Positions 29,493-38,036 of a stretch of DNA of 64,000 bases are shown piece by piece; position 1 is the stretch's first letter, and each line of letters begins with the position of its first letter. Under the pieces are notes generated by a model. The model searched no databases and was not told where the DNA came from. It was given only the letters and a program-made list of their open reading frames with translations. The stretch is from Loktanella sp. M215 (GTDB lineage Bacteria; Pseudomonadota; Alphaproteobacteria; Rhodobacterales; Rhodobacteraceae), in NCBI RefSeq assembly GCF_021735925.1, contig NZ_WMEA01000001.1:1332001-1396000 (forward strand), given 5' to 3'. The position numbers were made by a program, and so were the translations under genes.

Positions 29493-29947
29493 TGGGCTGG
29501 TTCACGAACCTGTCGCTGCGAGAGCGGGTGCTGATTGCCGGGGCCGCGCCGCTGGTCGTGCTGCTGATCGCATGGCAATTCGTCTGGCAGCCGTTGCAGA
29601 CCCACCGTGCCGCATTGGCGGAGGAGATTGCGGCCTACCGCCTGATCACGCAGGCGGCCTTGGCCCGCGCCGCCGATCCGGCGCCTGCGCTAGCGCCGCC
29701 GCCCGTCGTGCCGATTGCGACCCGTGTGACGCAAAGCGCCGACAGCGCGGGGCTGCAACTGCGCCGCCTTGCACCGGAATCGGACGGGTTGCGGGTCACT
29801 CTGGAAGATGCCGGTTTTGCCGCGATGGTCCTGTGGATCGCCGATCTGGAGGTCGCGCAGCGCGTGCGTGTCGCGGCGATCGAGGTGGACCGCCGGCCCG
29901 CGCCCGGCGTCGTTTCGGCCCGGATCCTGCTGGAGGATGCCCGATGA
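29489..29947 (+). CDS. gspM: Type II secretion inner-membrane protein GspM
   Basis: A 152-aa protein with one N-terminal helix (about 13-31) after the typical start LSLRERVLIAG, then a coiled stretch and a small periplasmic domain (about 75-150). GspM pairs with GspL. Start lies in an ATGATG overlapping the gspL stop; the gspE start overlaps its own stop. Confidence 0.85.
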   Translation: MMGWFTNLSLRERVLIAGAAPLVVLLIAWQFVWQPLQTHRAALAEEIAAYRLITQAALARAADPAPALAPPPVVPIATRVTQSADSAGLQLRRLAPESDGLRVTLEDAGFAAMVLWIADLEVAQRVRVAAIEVDRRPAPGVVSARILLEDAR

Positions 29948-31437
29948 GCGAGACCCTGCTGCGCGCGCCGCGCCTGACCTACGGCTTTGCCCAGACCCAC
30001 GGCGTCGTTCTGGCGCCGGACGACGGTGCGGTCTGCCTGTGCCGGGCCGACGCCCCCGTCAGCGCGCTGATGGAGGCGCAGCGCATCGCAGGTGTGCCGC
30101 TGACCTTTACCGAGATCACGCCGGCCGCCTTCGAGGCCGCCCTCGGCGTGGCCTACCGCGATTCGGCGTCAGAGGCCGCACAGGTGGCCGCGGATGCGGA
30201 TGACAGCCTCGCCTCGCTGGCGGATTCCGCCTCTGTCGACGACCTGCTGGCGCAGAACGACGACGCGCCGGTGGTCCGCCTGATCAACGCGCTGCTGCTG
30301 GAGGCGGTGAAGGAAGGTGCCTCGGACGTGCATATCGAGACGGAAGAGCGTCGCCTGCTGGTCCGCTTCCGCATTGATGGGGTCCTGCGCGAGGTGATCA
30401 GCCCGAAGCGCGCGCTGGCGCCGCTGCTGGTCAGCCGGATCAAGGTGATGGGCAAGCTCGATATCGCCGAAAAGCGTCTGCCGCAGGATGGTCGCGTGTC
30501 CTTGCGCGTCGGCGGCTACGATCTGGACGTGCGGATTTCGACGATCCCCAGTCAGTTCGGCGAACGCGTCGTGCTGCGCCTTCTGGACCGGGGCCAGACC
30601 CTGCGCGGGATCGACCATCTGGGCCTGTCGGAGGCCGACAACGCGCGGCTGAAACGCATCCTCGCGCGGCCCGACGGCATGGTGCTGGTGACGGGGCCGA
30701 CGGGGTCGGGCAAGACGACGACGCTGTATGCGGGTCTCGACATGCTGAACGACCGGCAGCGCAACATCATGACGGTCGAGGACCCGATCGAATACACGAT
30801 GGACGGCGTGGGGCAGATGCAGGTGAACGCCAAGACCGACCTGACCTTTGCCCGCGGGTTGCGCGCGATCCTGCGGCAGGACCCTGACGTCATCATGGTG
30901 GGCGAAATCCGCGACCGCGAGACGGCGCAGATCGCGGTGGAAAGTGCGATGACCGGGCACCTCGTGATCTCGACCCTGCATACGAACACCGCCATTGGTG
31001 CTGTGTCGCGGCTGGTGGAGATGGGGGTCGAGCGGTTCCTGCTGGCGCCGATGCTGCGCGGCCTGATCGCGCAGCGGCTGGTCCGTCAGACCTGCCCGGA
31101 GTGCACGGCGGATCACGCTCTGACCGAGGCGGAAAGCGCGCTGCTGTCGGGGCTGGTCCCGGCCGGAGAGGTCGTGCAGATCGGGCAGGGCTGCGACACC
31201 TGCCACGGATCGGGCTATCGCGGGCGGCTGCCGCTGTACGAGGTGATCGAGGTCGATACGGCGCTGGAACGGATGCTGCATGACGGGGGGGCCGAGGCTG
31301 ACCTGATCGCCGCCGCCCGGACGCGCGGCACCGGTATCCTGCAGGACGGTATTGCCAAGATGCGGGCAGGGCTGACCGGCCCGCAGGAAATCGCCCGCGC
31401 CGTGCACGAGGACGCGCGGCCGGAGGTCGAGGGCTAG
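29944..31437 (+). CDS. gspE: Type II secretion ATPase GspE
   Basis: A 497-aa hexameric ATPase that powers pseudopilus assembly. N1-type domain (about 1-95), then SDVHIETEERRLLVRFRIDG (127-146), Walker A GPTGSGKT (251-258), Walker B region DPDVIMVGEIRD (313-324), His box HLVISTLHTN, and the zinc-binding cysteines C384, C387, C417 and C420. Start at ATG 29944 (overlap with gspM stop). gspF starts directly after its TAG. Complete and canonical. Confidence 0.95.
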   Translation: MSETLLRAPRLTYGFAQTHGVVLAPDDGAVCLCRADAPVSALMEAQRIAGVPLTFTEITPAAFEAALGVAYRDSASEAAQVAADADDSLASLADSASVDDLLAQNDDAPVVRLINALLLEAVKEGASDVHIETEERRLLVRFRIDGVLREVISPKRALAPLLVSRIKVMGKLDIAEKRLPQDGRVSLRVGGYDLDVRISTIPSQFGERVVLRLLDRGQTLRGIDHLGLSEADNARLKRILARPDGMVLVTGPTGSGKTTTLYAGLDMLNDRQRNIMTVEDPIEYTMDGVGQMQVNAKTDLTFARGLRAILRQDPDVIMVGEIRDRETAQIAVESAMTGHLVISTLHTNTAIGAVSRLVEMGVERFLLAPMLRGLIAQRLVRQTCPECTADHALTEAESALLSGLVPAGEVVQIGQGCDTCHGSGYRGRLPLYEVIEVDTALERMLHDGGAEADLIAAARTRGTGILQDGIAKMRAGLTGPQEIARAVHEDARPEVEG

Positions 31438-32643
31438 ATGGCCGCCTTCGCCTATTCCGCCGTCGATCCGGCGGGCAAGACGACCAAGGGGATCGTCGAG
31501 GCCGGCAACGCCGCTGCCGCCCGCGCGGCCCTGCGCGCGCGCCAGTTGATGCCCGTCTCGGTCGAGCCGACGACGGCACGGCGCGGTGCGCCAGCGGTCC
31601 GCCGCAAGGCCGTGCCGATCCGCGCGCTGACGCTGGTGACCCGGCAGTTGGCGACGCTGATCGGGTCCGGCATCTCGGTCGAGCAATCCTTAAAGACTGT
31701 GGCTGATCAGTCCGACAAGCCCGCCGTATCGACCCTGCTCCTGAACTTGCGGTCGTCCGTACTGGACGGCCGCAGCTTCGCGCAGGCGTTGGGCGATTAT
31801 CCGCAGACCTTCGGCGACTACTACCGCGCCTCTGTCGCGGCGGGCGAGAGTTCGGGGCAGCTGGGTCGCGTCATGGACCTGCTGTCGGGTTTCGTCGAAA
31901 CGCGGGCCAAGAACCGGCAGACGGTGCAACTGGCACTGCTTTACCCTGCCATCCTCGCGGTCGTGTCGCTGGCGGTGATCGTGTCACTGCTGACTTTCGT
32001 GGTGCCTGACATCGTGCGGGTCTTCACCTCGCGCGGGGCGGAATTGCCGTTTCTGACGCGCGCCCTGATCGCGGTGTCGGATTTTATCAACCAGTGGGGG
32101 CTGGTGACCTTGGCCGGGGTCGTGGCGGCTGTCTTTGCCACGGGGGCTGTCCTGCGCCGCCCGGCGGTCAGGATGCGCTGGCACCGGTTCCTGGCCCGCG
32201 CACCGGTCAGCCGCAGCTTTGTCCTCAAATCCAACGCGGCGCAGTTCGCGGGCACGCTGTCGACCCTGACCGTCAGCCAGGTCCCTTTGACCGACGCGCT
32301 GGAGGCGGCGGCCCAGACGGTGCCGAACCTGTACATCCGGCAAAGCGTGCAGGCCGCCAGCGCCCGCGTCCGTGAAGGCACCGCCTTGTCGCGCGCGCTG
32401 GCCGATGCCAATGTCTTTCCCCCGATGCTGATCGCAATGGTGGCGAGCGGCGAGGCGGGTGGCGTGCTGGGTGCCACGCTTACCCGCGCGGCGGACGATC
32501 AGGCGCGCGATCTCAATGCGCTGGTGGCTGCACTGGTGGCGCTGGTGGAACCGGCCGTGCTGCTGCTGATGGGGGGCATCGTGATGCTGCTGGTCCTGTC
32601 GATCCTGCTGCCGATCGTGAATCTGAACAACCTCGTCAACTGA
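31438..32643 (+). CDS. gspF: Type II secretion platform protein GspF
   Basis: A 401-aa inner-membrane protein with a short N-terminal domain (YSAVDPAGKTTKGIVEAGNA) and two homologous GspF domains (about 65-190 and 270-390), with three hydrophobic segments (about 165-190, 215-235, 370-395). It anchors GspE and feeds pseudopilins into the growing fibre. It converges on gspN with a 4-bp gap. Confidence 0.93.
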   Translation: MAAFAYSAVDPAGKTTKGIVEAGNAAAARAALRARQLMPVSVEPTTARRGAPAVRRKAVPIRALTLVTRQLATLIGSGISVEQSLKTVADQSDKPAVSTLLLNLRSSVLDGRSFAQALGDYPQTFGDYYRASVAAGESSGQLGRVMDLLSGFVETRAKNRQTVQLALLYPAILAVVSLAVIVSLLTFVVPDIVRVFTSRGAELPFLTRALIAVSDFINQWGLVTLAGVVAAVFATGAVLRRPAVRMRWHRFLARAPVSRSFVLKSNAAQFAGTLSTLTVSQVPLTDALEAAAQTVPNLYIRQSVQAASARVREGTALSRALADANVFPPMLIAMVASGEAGGVLGATLTRAADDQARDLNALVAALVALVEPAVLLLMGGIVMLLVLSILLPIVNLNNLVN

Positions 32644-32647
32644 CCCG

Positions 32648-33391
32648 TCAGAACGGATAGTCGAGCGTGATCGGCGCACCGGTCGGCAGGCCGGGGATCA
32701 GCGCTGATCCTGCCGGGTGCAGGGTCAGGGTCAGGCGATGGTCGCCTTTTACCGATGCCTCTGCCAGCAGGGTATCGCCGGTGGTCAGCCGCCCGGTCGC
32801 GTCGTTGGACCGGGTGCCAAGCGTCAGCGTCATCGCCGGCACCGGGTCGATGCGGCCGTTGTTTTGGGTGCAATCGCCCGCCTCGACGTCGATGCGACCC
32901 TCGGCAGCGGCCCAGCTACGGGCGAGGGCGATGTAGGGCACATCGACGATGGCGCGGGTGTTGCATCCGGCGATCGCCAGACCGTCGGCCAGTGCCAGCA
33001 GGCCCGGCCCGGCCCGCCCGGTCACGTCGCGGGCCGAGATCGTCCAGGGTGTGACCCGCACGGTTCCCCGCAGCAGCGTGTCCGGCCCCTGCAGCGTCGC
33101 ATCCGCCGCCAGCCGCAGGCCCAGCAGAGCGCCGGGGCGGTGATCCCAGTCGATCCGGTATCCGTCGATCAGATCGGCGCGACCCTGCCAGATCGTGCCA
33201 TAAAGGGCTGTGACTTGGCGCGGCATCGTGGCAAGATCGGACAGGGCGCTGGCGGGCATCGTGGCCACCAGTGCCGCCAGATAGATCAGGGCGGTCAGAC
33301 ATGCCAATGCCAGCAGGGCCATCGCCCGCTTTACCCTTCGCAGGCGTGGCCCGTCGGCGGTTTCTGATGGGGCTGTGCGGAACATCTGCAT
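32648..33391 (-). CDS. gspN: Type II secretion protein GspN
   Basis: A 247-aa inner-membrane-anchored periplasmic protein: basic N-terminus, one helix (about 23-44: MALLALACLTALIYLAALVA), then beta-rich sequence including ALYGTIWQGRADL, which matches GspN. ATG 33391 has AAGAAGG upstream; ATG 33385 and 33322 are alternatives. The gene runs against its neighbours, and its 5' end overlaps that of the divergent lipoprotein gene by about 46 bp. GspN is present only in some type II systems. Confidence 0.7.
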   Translation of the reverse strand: MQMFRTAPSETADGPRLRRVKRAMALLALACLTALIYLAALVATMPASALSDLATMPRQVTALYGTIWQGRADLIDGYRIDWDHRPGALLGLRLAADATLQGPDTLLRGTVRVTPWTISARDVTGRAGPGLLALADGLAIAGCNTRAIVDVPYIALARSWAAAEGRIDVEAGDCTQNNGRIDPVPAMTLTLGTRSNDATGRLTTGDTLLAEASVKGDHRLTLTLHPAGSALIPGLPTGAPITLDYPF

Positions 33392-34413
33392 TGGGCCTTC
33401 TTGGAGGGTGCGGCGCGATAGGCGGCGAACCGGCGTTGCCACCGGCGGGCACAATCGGCAAGGCGGCCTTTCTGGCGCCGCTGTCGGGACCGCAATCCTC
33501 AGTAGGTCAGATGATGCGCGCCGCTGCAAGCCTTGGTGGTAACGACATCGGTCCGGGCGCCGAAGTCGCCGTCTACGACTCTGGCGGGTCCGAAGAGCAG
33601 GCCGTTGCCGCAGCGCAAGCCGCCGTCGCGGGTGGGGCGCAGATGCTGCTGGGGCCGTTACTTTCGGGGCAAAGCCGGGCCGTTGCCGCGGCCGTCGGGC
33701 GAGTGCCTGTCGTGGCGCTGACGAATGACAGCACCGTGGCTGGCGGCAACCTGTTTGTCTTTGGCATCACACCGCTGCAGTCGGCCCGCGCCGTGATCGG
33801 CTTTGCCGCGACGCGCGGCAAGCGACGGGTTGGTGTCGTCGTGCCCTCGACCGCGTTCGGGCAGTTGCATGCGGCGGCGGCTGCCGCCGTCGGTGCGGGG
33901 GTCGGGGCGAGCGTGCTGGCGCCGGTCGTGACGGATACGGCGGCGGGTCTGGTCGACCGGTTGCGCAGCGATGGCACCCTGCCCGATGCCGTCTATCTGC
34001 CGGTGGTCGGCGGTGCCTTCACTGAACAGGCGGCGGTGCTGAAAGCGGCGGGCATACAGATTTTAGGGTCCGATCAGTGGTCGGCCATCATCCCCTACCG
34101 GACCCCGGCGTTGCTGGATGCCTGGTTCGCCGCACCCGATCCGATCCGCTACGAAGCCTTCGCGCTGGCCTTCGAGGAACAATCCGGCGGAGAGGCGGGC
34201 GTTCTGGCCGGCCTCGCCTTCGATGCTGTCGAGATGGCGCGCCTGCTGGGGCGTCTGGGGCAGCAAAACCGCGCGGGCCTGCTGCGCGACGGCGGCTTCG
34301 ACGGCGTTCTGGGGCCATACCGTTTCACCGAAGGCGGCCAGTGCGACCGGGCGCTGGCGGTGCTGGGCGTGCAGCAGGGGGCGACCGTCCTGATCGGCGC
34401 CACTGGCGCATGA
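33346..34413 (+). CDS. Probable Tat-exported lipoprotein with periplasmic-binding fold (PBP-activator-like)
   Basis: A 355-aa protein from GTG 33346. The N-terminus VARRRFLMG fits a twin-arginine motif, followed by a short hydrophobic stretch and lipobox LLGG-C. The rest is a type-1 periplasmic-binding fold (leucine-binding/LpoA-like): AAFLAPLSGPQSSVGQMMR, a VGVVVPSTAFGQ strand-turn and VYLPVVGGAF. Such lipoproteins include penicillin-binding-protein activators. It sits inside the secretion locus between gspN and gspJ, overlapping gspJ by ATGA, so it may help open peptidoglycan for the secreton. The start is uncertain (33271, 33301 and 33367 are possible). Confidence 0.7.
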   Translation: MARRRFLMGLCGTSALGLLGGCGAIGGEPALPPAGTIGKAAFLAPLSGPQSSVGQMMRAAASLGGNDIGPGAEVAVYDSGGSEEQAVAAAQAAVAGGAQMLLGPLLSGQSRAVAAAVGRVPVVALTNDSTVAGGNLFVFGITPLQSARAVIGFAATRGKRRVGVVVPSTAFGQLHAAAAAAVGAGVGASVLAPVVTDTAAGLVDRLRSDGTLPDAVYLPVVGGAFTEQAAVLKAAGIQILGSDQWSAIIPYRTPALLDAWFAAPDPIRYEAFALAFEEQSGGEAGVLAGLAFDAVEMARLLGRLGQQNRAGLLRDGGFDGVLGPYRFTEGGQCDRALAVLGVQQGATVLIGATGA

Positions 34414-35051
34414 CATCGCCCCGCCGGGCTTGCGTTGTTGCGCCCCGAAGGGCTTGCAATGTTGCGCCCCGAAGGGGCGACGCCGGACTGACACTGGTGG
34501 AAATGCTGGTGGCGCTGGTGCTGTTCGCGCTGGTAGGGCTTGCCTCCTTCACGACCTTGGACGCGATCATCCGGGTCCGTGACCGCACCGATGGACGGTT
34601 AGAGCAGATTGCCCGGATCGACCGCGCGCTGCAGCTGTTCAGCCGGGATCTGATCCAGTCCGCCGCAGGCGAAGTGTCACTGTCGGATGGCGTGTTGCGC
34701 GTTGGACGCCGCACGGGATCGCCGTTGTCGTGGCAGATGACCGACGGCGCGCTGGTGCGCAGTGTCGATGCGGTCGGCAGCGCAGGCGGAATGGATCAGA
34801 CCCTGCTGCCCGATATCGCGACCGTGACGTTTCGCGTCCGCGACCTTGCGGGTGGCTGGTCGGATGTCTGGCCGGTGGCCGAGGATGGCCTGAATCCGGC
34901 CGGGGTCGAGATGGCAGTCGACCTTGGCCCGGATCAAGGTACGCTGTTGCGACTTGCGCCGGTGCCGCGAAAGGTGCCTGAAGACCGCCCCAGCGACGTG
35001 TTGTTCGGCGATGCGGCGACAGGCGATGCGGTGCCGGCAACGCAGCCATGA
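34410..35051 (+). CDS. gspJ: Type II secretion minor pseudopilin GspJ
   Basis: A 213-aa protein. Prepilin site G^LTLVEMLVALVLFALVG with Glu at +5. The leader is about 26 residues and contains a duplicated RRAC-x-VAP peptide from a 24-bp tandem repeat. The globular part carries ARIDRALQLFSRDL typical of GspJ. It overlaps both neighbours by ATGA. It forms the tip with GspI and GspK. Confidence 0.87.
   Translation: MTSPRRACVVAPRRACNVAPRRGDAGLTLVEMLVALVLFALVGLASFTTLDAIIRVRDRTDGRLEQIARIDRALQLFSRDLIQSAAGEVSLSDGVLRVGRRTGSPLSWQMTDGALVRSVDAVGSAGGMDQTLLPDIATVTFRVRDLAGGWSDVWPVAEDGLNPAGVEMAVDLGPDQGTLLRLAPVPRKVPEDRPSDVLFGDAATGDAVPATQP
34422..34469 (+). repeat. Two-copy 24-bp tandem repeat in the gspJ leader
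   Basis: Two in-frame 24-bp copies (34422-34445 and 34446-34469) with few differences, followed by a partial third. They encode RRACVVAP and RRACNVAP in the cytoplasmic leader removed by prepilin peptidase. Length change by slippage would keep the frame. Confidence 0.8.
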
Positions 35052-35884
35052 AGCGCGACAGCGGCATCATCCTCGTCAATGTGCTGGTGGCGCTGGCCCT
35101 TGGGGCGGCCTTGGTCGTGCTGATGTTCACGTCTCAGGATAACCTGATCGACCGCACACGGCGGGCTGCCGCCGCCAGTCAGGCCGAGGCGCTGGCGCTG
35201 GGTGGCGAAGCTTCGGTGGTGGACGCGCTTTACCGCGACATGATCGCGGCGCCCGAGACCGACAATTTCACCGAAAGCTGGGCCGCGATCCAGCAGGCGC
35301 CGGTGCAACTGGAAAGCGGCACATTCTCTGTGACGATCAGCGACGCGCAGGCGCTGTTCGACGTCAATCAACTGGCGGGGCAGATGGGCGGGTTGGCGCA
35401 GGTGCAGACGCTGGACCTGCTGTTGGCACAAGCCGGTCTGCCGCCACAGGTCGCGCAGAGCATCGTCCGGCAGTTGCAGGCGGACGGTCCGGTCCGCGAT
35501 ATCGCTGACCTGCGCGACCTTGACCCAACGGCGCGGGCAACGCTGGCCGGTCTGATCACGGCGCTGCCCTTGCCGGGGGCGGTCAACCTGAACACGGCGC
35601 CGGCCCCGGTTCTGGCTGCGGTGCTGGGCAACGCTGCGGCCGCGTCGCGGCTGGCGACGCTGCGCGACCGTCAGGGCTTTGTGACAGAGGCGGATCTGGC
35701 GGCGCTGGGCGGACTGGGGGTCAACGGGGCCGGTCTGACGTCCGACGTCTATGACGTGACCATCACGGCAGAGGTCGACGGAACCCCCGTGACCCTGACC
35801 AGTCGGGTGGTCCGCCTGCACGCCACGCCAGCACAGCGCGAAGTGATGGTGGTCGCACGGCGGTTTGGTCCCGTTCCACGGTAA
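35048..35884 (+). CDS. gspK: Type II secretion minor pseudopilin GspK
   Basis: A 278-aa protein, the largest minor pseudopilin. The leader MKRDSG is followed by IILVNVLVALALGAALVV; the +5 residue is Asn instead of Glu, as GspK characteristically lacks that Glu. The large globular domain includes SDAQALFDVNQLAGQ and PLPGAVNLNTAPAPVLAAV, both GspK hallmarks. It caps the pseudopilus. A hairpin follows 22 bp after its stop. Confidence 0.9.
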   Translation: MKRDSGIILVNVLVALALGAALVVLMFTSQDNLIDRTRRAAAASQAEALALGGEASVVDALYRDMIAAPETDNFTESWAAIQQAPVQLESGTFSVTISDAQALFDVNQLAGQMGGLAQVQTLDLLLAQAGLPPQVAQSIVRQLQADGPVRDIADLRDLDPTARATLAGLITALPLPGAVNLNTAPAPVLAAVLGNAAAASRLATLRDRQGFVTEADLAALGGLGVNGAGLTSDVYDVTITAEVDGTPVTLTSRVVRLHATPAQREVMVVARRFGPVPR

Positions 35885-35905
35885 CGTTCGATCTTGCAAT
35901 GCAGA

Positions 35906-35931
35906 AAGGCCGCCCCTGATGGGGCGGCCTT
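35906..35931. terminator. Terminator between gspK and the convergent lipoprotein gene
   Basis: An 11-bp perfect stem AAGGCCGCCCC / GGGGCGGCCTT with a TGAT loop. The T/A runs on both sides are short. Its symmetry would serve both converging transcripts. Confidence 0.7.
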
Positions 35932-35958
35932 CGTTGTCGTGTCGGGGCGGTCCCACCT

Positions 35959-36183
35959 TCAGGGGTTGAACGGCTCGATCGTCGGGGTCTGCGTCAGGGT
36001 CACCGTATCCAGCGCCACCGGCGTCGCATTCGGATCGCGGTTGAACGCGTTGACGAAATCGCTGCCCAGGCTGGCAATCCCCTGGCTGACGACATTGCCG
36101 TTGGCATTGTCACAGGCGACCAGAAAGCCGGCGGCCAGAAGACCGAAAGCTGCGTTGCGCGTCATGTTCTGCGTGCGTGTCAT
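35959..36183 (-). CDS. Small lipoprotein of unknown function
   Basis: 74 aa. The start ATG 36183 has AAGGA nine bases upstream. Signal peptide ends in lipobox FLVA-C (cysteine about residue 24), followed by Asp, which in some bacteria favours inner-membrane retention. The mature part is about 50 polar residues. It lies 12 bp after the DUF4331 gene on the same strand, so the two probably act together. Confidence 0.7.
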   Translation of the reverse strand: MTRTQNMTRNAAFGLLAAGFLVACDNANGNVVSQGIASLGSDFVNAFNRDPNATPVALDTVTLTQTPTIEPFNP

Positions 36184-36195
36184 ATCCACTGATCC

Positions 36196-37821
36196 TTAGC
36201 TGCGGCTGCCGGGAAGCGGCGTGTTCAGGTAGGGGAACGCTGCAGGCAGTTCGCTGGGCTTGATCGGTGCAGCATCGGTGAACGGCAGGTTGCCGACAGG
36301 GGCGGTGGAGCTTGCACAGTACCCGAGGTTGATCAGGTCACTGCCGGTATCTTCGACAGCACCAGGCGCGCCCAGTTCAGCACCCAGCGGAACGGGCCAG
36401 CAGAGTGCGCCCATCACCACGCGCAGGGCGATGTCGACGGTGTCGTCAGCAGGACGACGGCCGTTCGGAAAGCCTGCAAGGTCTTCGGCCACGACACCGA
36501 ACACGTTCTGGTTGGCCAGCGGCGTCGCCGGCACCGCGGTGTTCAGGCGCAACATTTCAGAAGGCACCACGTTGGCAGGTTGGTTGAAGCCTTTGAAGCC
36601 GGTCAGGAATGCGGCCACCAGATCGTTGCGCGGGAATTTCGACGGCGCGATGTTGCCTTTGGCGCCCAAGGCTTTGCGGAAGAGCGAGTCAAGCAATGCG
36701 GGCAGGGTCGGGTTGGTGACATAGGTTGCAAGAGCGCTGTCCTGTGTCGGCTCTGCCGCGTTGAACAGGTTCTTGTCACGCAGGCCGATGACCAGTTCGT
36801 TCACCAACGGTGCGGAGAGCCGGGACTGCTGGACCCAGGCACCGCCGAACTTTGCGTCCTGCTCGTAGGTGGGCGAGGGGTCTTCCAGCGAGCCCTGCGG
36901 CAGGCTGGCCGTCGTCCACGCACCGATGACGGGCTCCGAGCCTGCCGTGACGCAGCTGATCGGCACTTCCAGTGCGATCGAGGTCACGTTTGCCTTGCCG
37001 ATCAGGTCGTCGTTGGCGCGCTGCTGCTGCATGCCGACGCCCTTGTAGGGATAGTTGCCGACGTTGTACTGCGGAAAGTTGTTGTTGTCCGCGCCCTGCA
37101 GCGGCACCAGATTGACGAGGTCAAAGACCTGGCCAAGGTTCACGGCGAAGGCTTCGGCGCGCTGGCCGACGAACACGCGGGCCTTGCCGTCGCAGCCGGG
37201 GATCGTGACGTTGTCATAGGCGAACTTGTTGGCGTAGGCCGCGTAGTTCGGCAGCGATTTCTGACCGATATTGTCGACCGGCTTGACGAAATTGCCGTTG
37301 CCGTTGCCGATCACCAACTGGGCCGACGTGCCGCTGCGACGGTCGCCGCGGATCACGTTGACGGTATAGCTTTCGGTTTCGTTCAGATTGGTTTTCGAGT
37401 CGTTTGCCGTGATCGGGCCGAAGTTGCGCAGCGGAATGGCAACCTTCTTGTCACCGATCATGAGTTCCTTGCCGAAACCCTTGTTGCTCAAGTCGTTGTT
37501 GAAGCTGAATTGGAAGGTCATGTCCTCGACAGCGTCGCCGTTGTTGTCGATGGAGATTTCATAGATCGCATTGGGATCCATGGTGAAATAATTCGGACCG
37601 CCGTAAGGCGCCTGAAGCGGCTGGTAATTGGCGATGAATGTCACGTAATTGCCGCGCGTCGGCTCGTAGCTGCGGAACATGTAGAAGTCCGTGCCATCAA
37701 TCTTGGGTGTCTCGGTGATCGCGGGCGCCTCGCGGTGCGAGGATGCACCGGCCAGTGTTGCCGTCAGGCAGACGGCGGCGGCCGTCGTCCCCGTCAGCAG
37801 GTGTCTCATCGAAAATGTCAT
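36196..37821 (-). CDS. DUF4331-family exported protein
   Basis: A 541-aa protein with signal peptide (cleavage near LAGA-SSHREAP, about residue 26). The mature start SSHREAPAI then KIDGTDFYMFRS is the DUF4331 signature. Further on are NFGPITAN, RVFVGQRAEAFAVNLGQVFD and QVFDLVNL. The fold is predicted beta-rich. The function of DUF4331 is unknown; members are exported. Its position beside the secretion locus makes it a candidate substrate, which is inference. A GGGAAGGG site precedes the ATG. Confidence 0.88.
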   Translation of the reverse strand: MTFSMRHLLTGTTAAAVCLTATLAGASSHREAPAITETPKIDGTDFYMFRSYEPTRGNYVTFIANYQPLQAPYGGPNYFTMDPNAIYEISIDNNGDAVEDMTFQFSFNNDLSNKGFGKELMIGDKKVAIPLRNFGPITANDSKTNLNETESYTVNVIRGDRRSGTSAQLVIGNGNGNFVKPVDNIGQKSLPNYAAYANKFAYDNVTIPGCDGKARVFVGQRAEAFAVNLGQVFDLVNLVPLQGADNNNFPQYNVGNYPYKGVGMQQQRANDDLIGKANVTSIALEVPISCVTAGSEPVIGAWTTASLPQGSLEDPSPTYEQDAKFGGAWVQQSRLSAPLVNELVIGLRDKNLFNAAEPTQDSALATYVTNPTLPALLDSLFRKALGAKGNIAPSKFPRNDLVAAFLTGFKGFNQPANVVPSEMLRLNTAVPATPLANQNVFGVVAEDLAGFPNGRRPADDTVDIALRVVMGALCWPVPLGAELGAPGAVEDTGSDLINLGYCASSTAPVGNLPFTDAAPIKPSELPAAFPYLNTPLPGSRS

Positions 37822-38036
37822 GACGTCATCCCTTCCCAGTTAAAACTTTTACTCTTGAACAGTGCAGATGACCGCGTGCTTCCCTCGGAACATCGGGCTA
37901 CGCTTGGCAAACGGTAACTACTCTAACTGGGTAGACACGCTGCTTTGCGTTTCAGAGTTTCAAAAGATTTCAAATTAATGATCAGTTTGGGATTTATTGT
38001 TCTGTTCACATCCGTGGGGGGTGCAACGTTTCGCTG

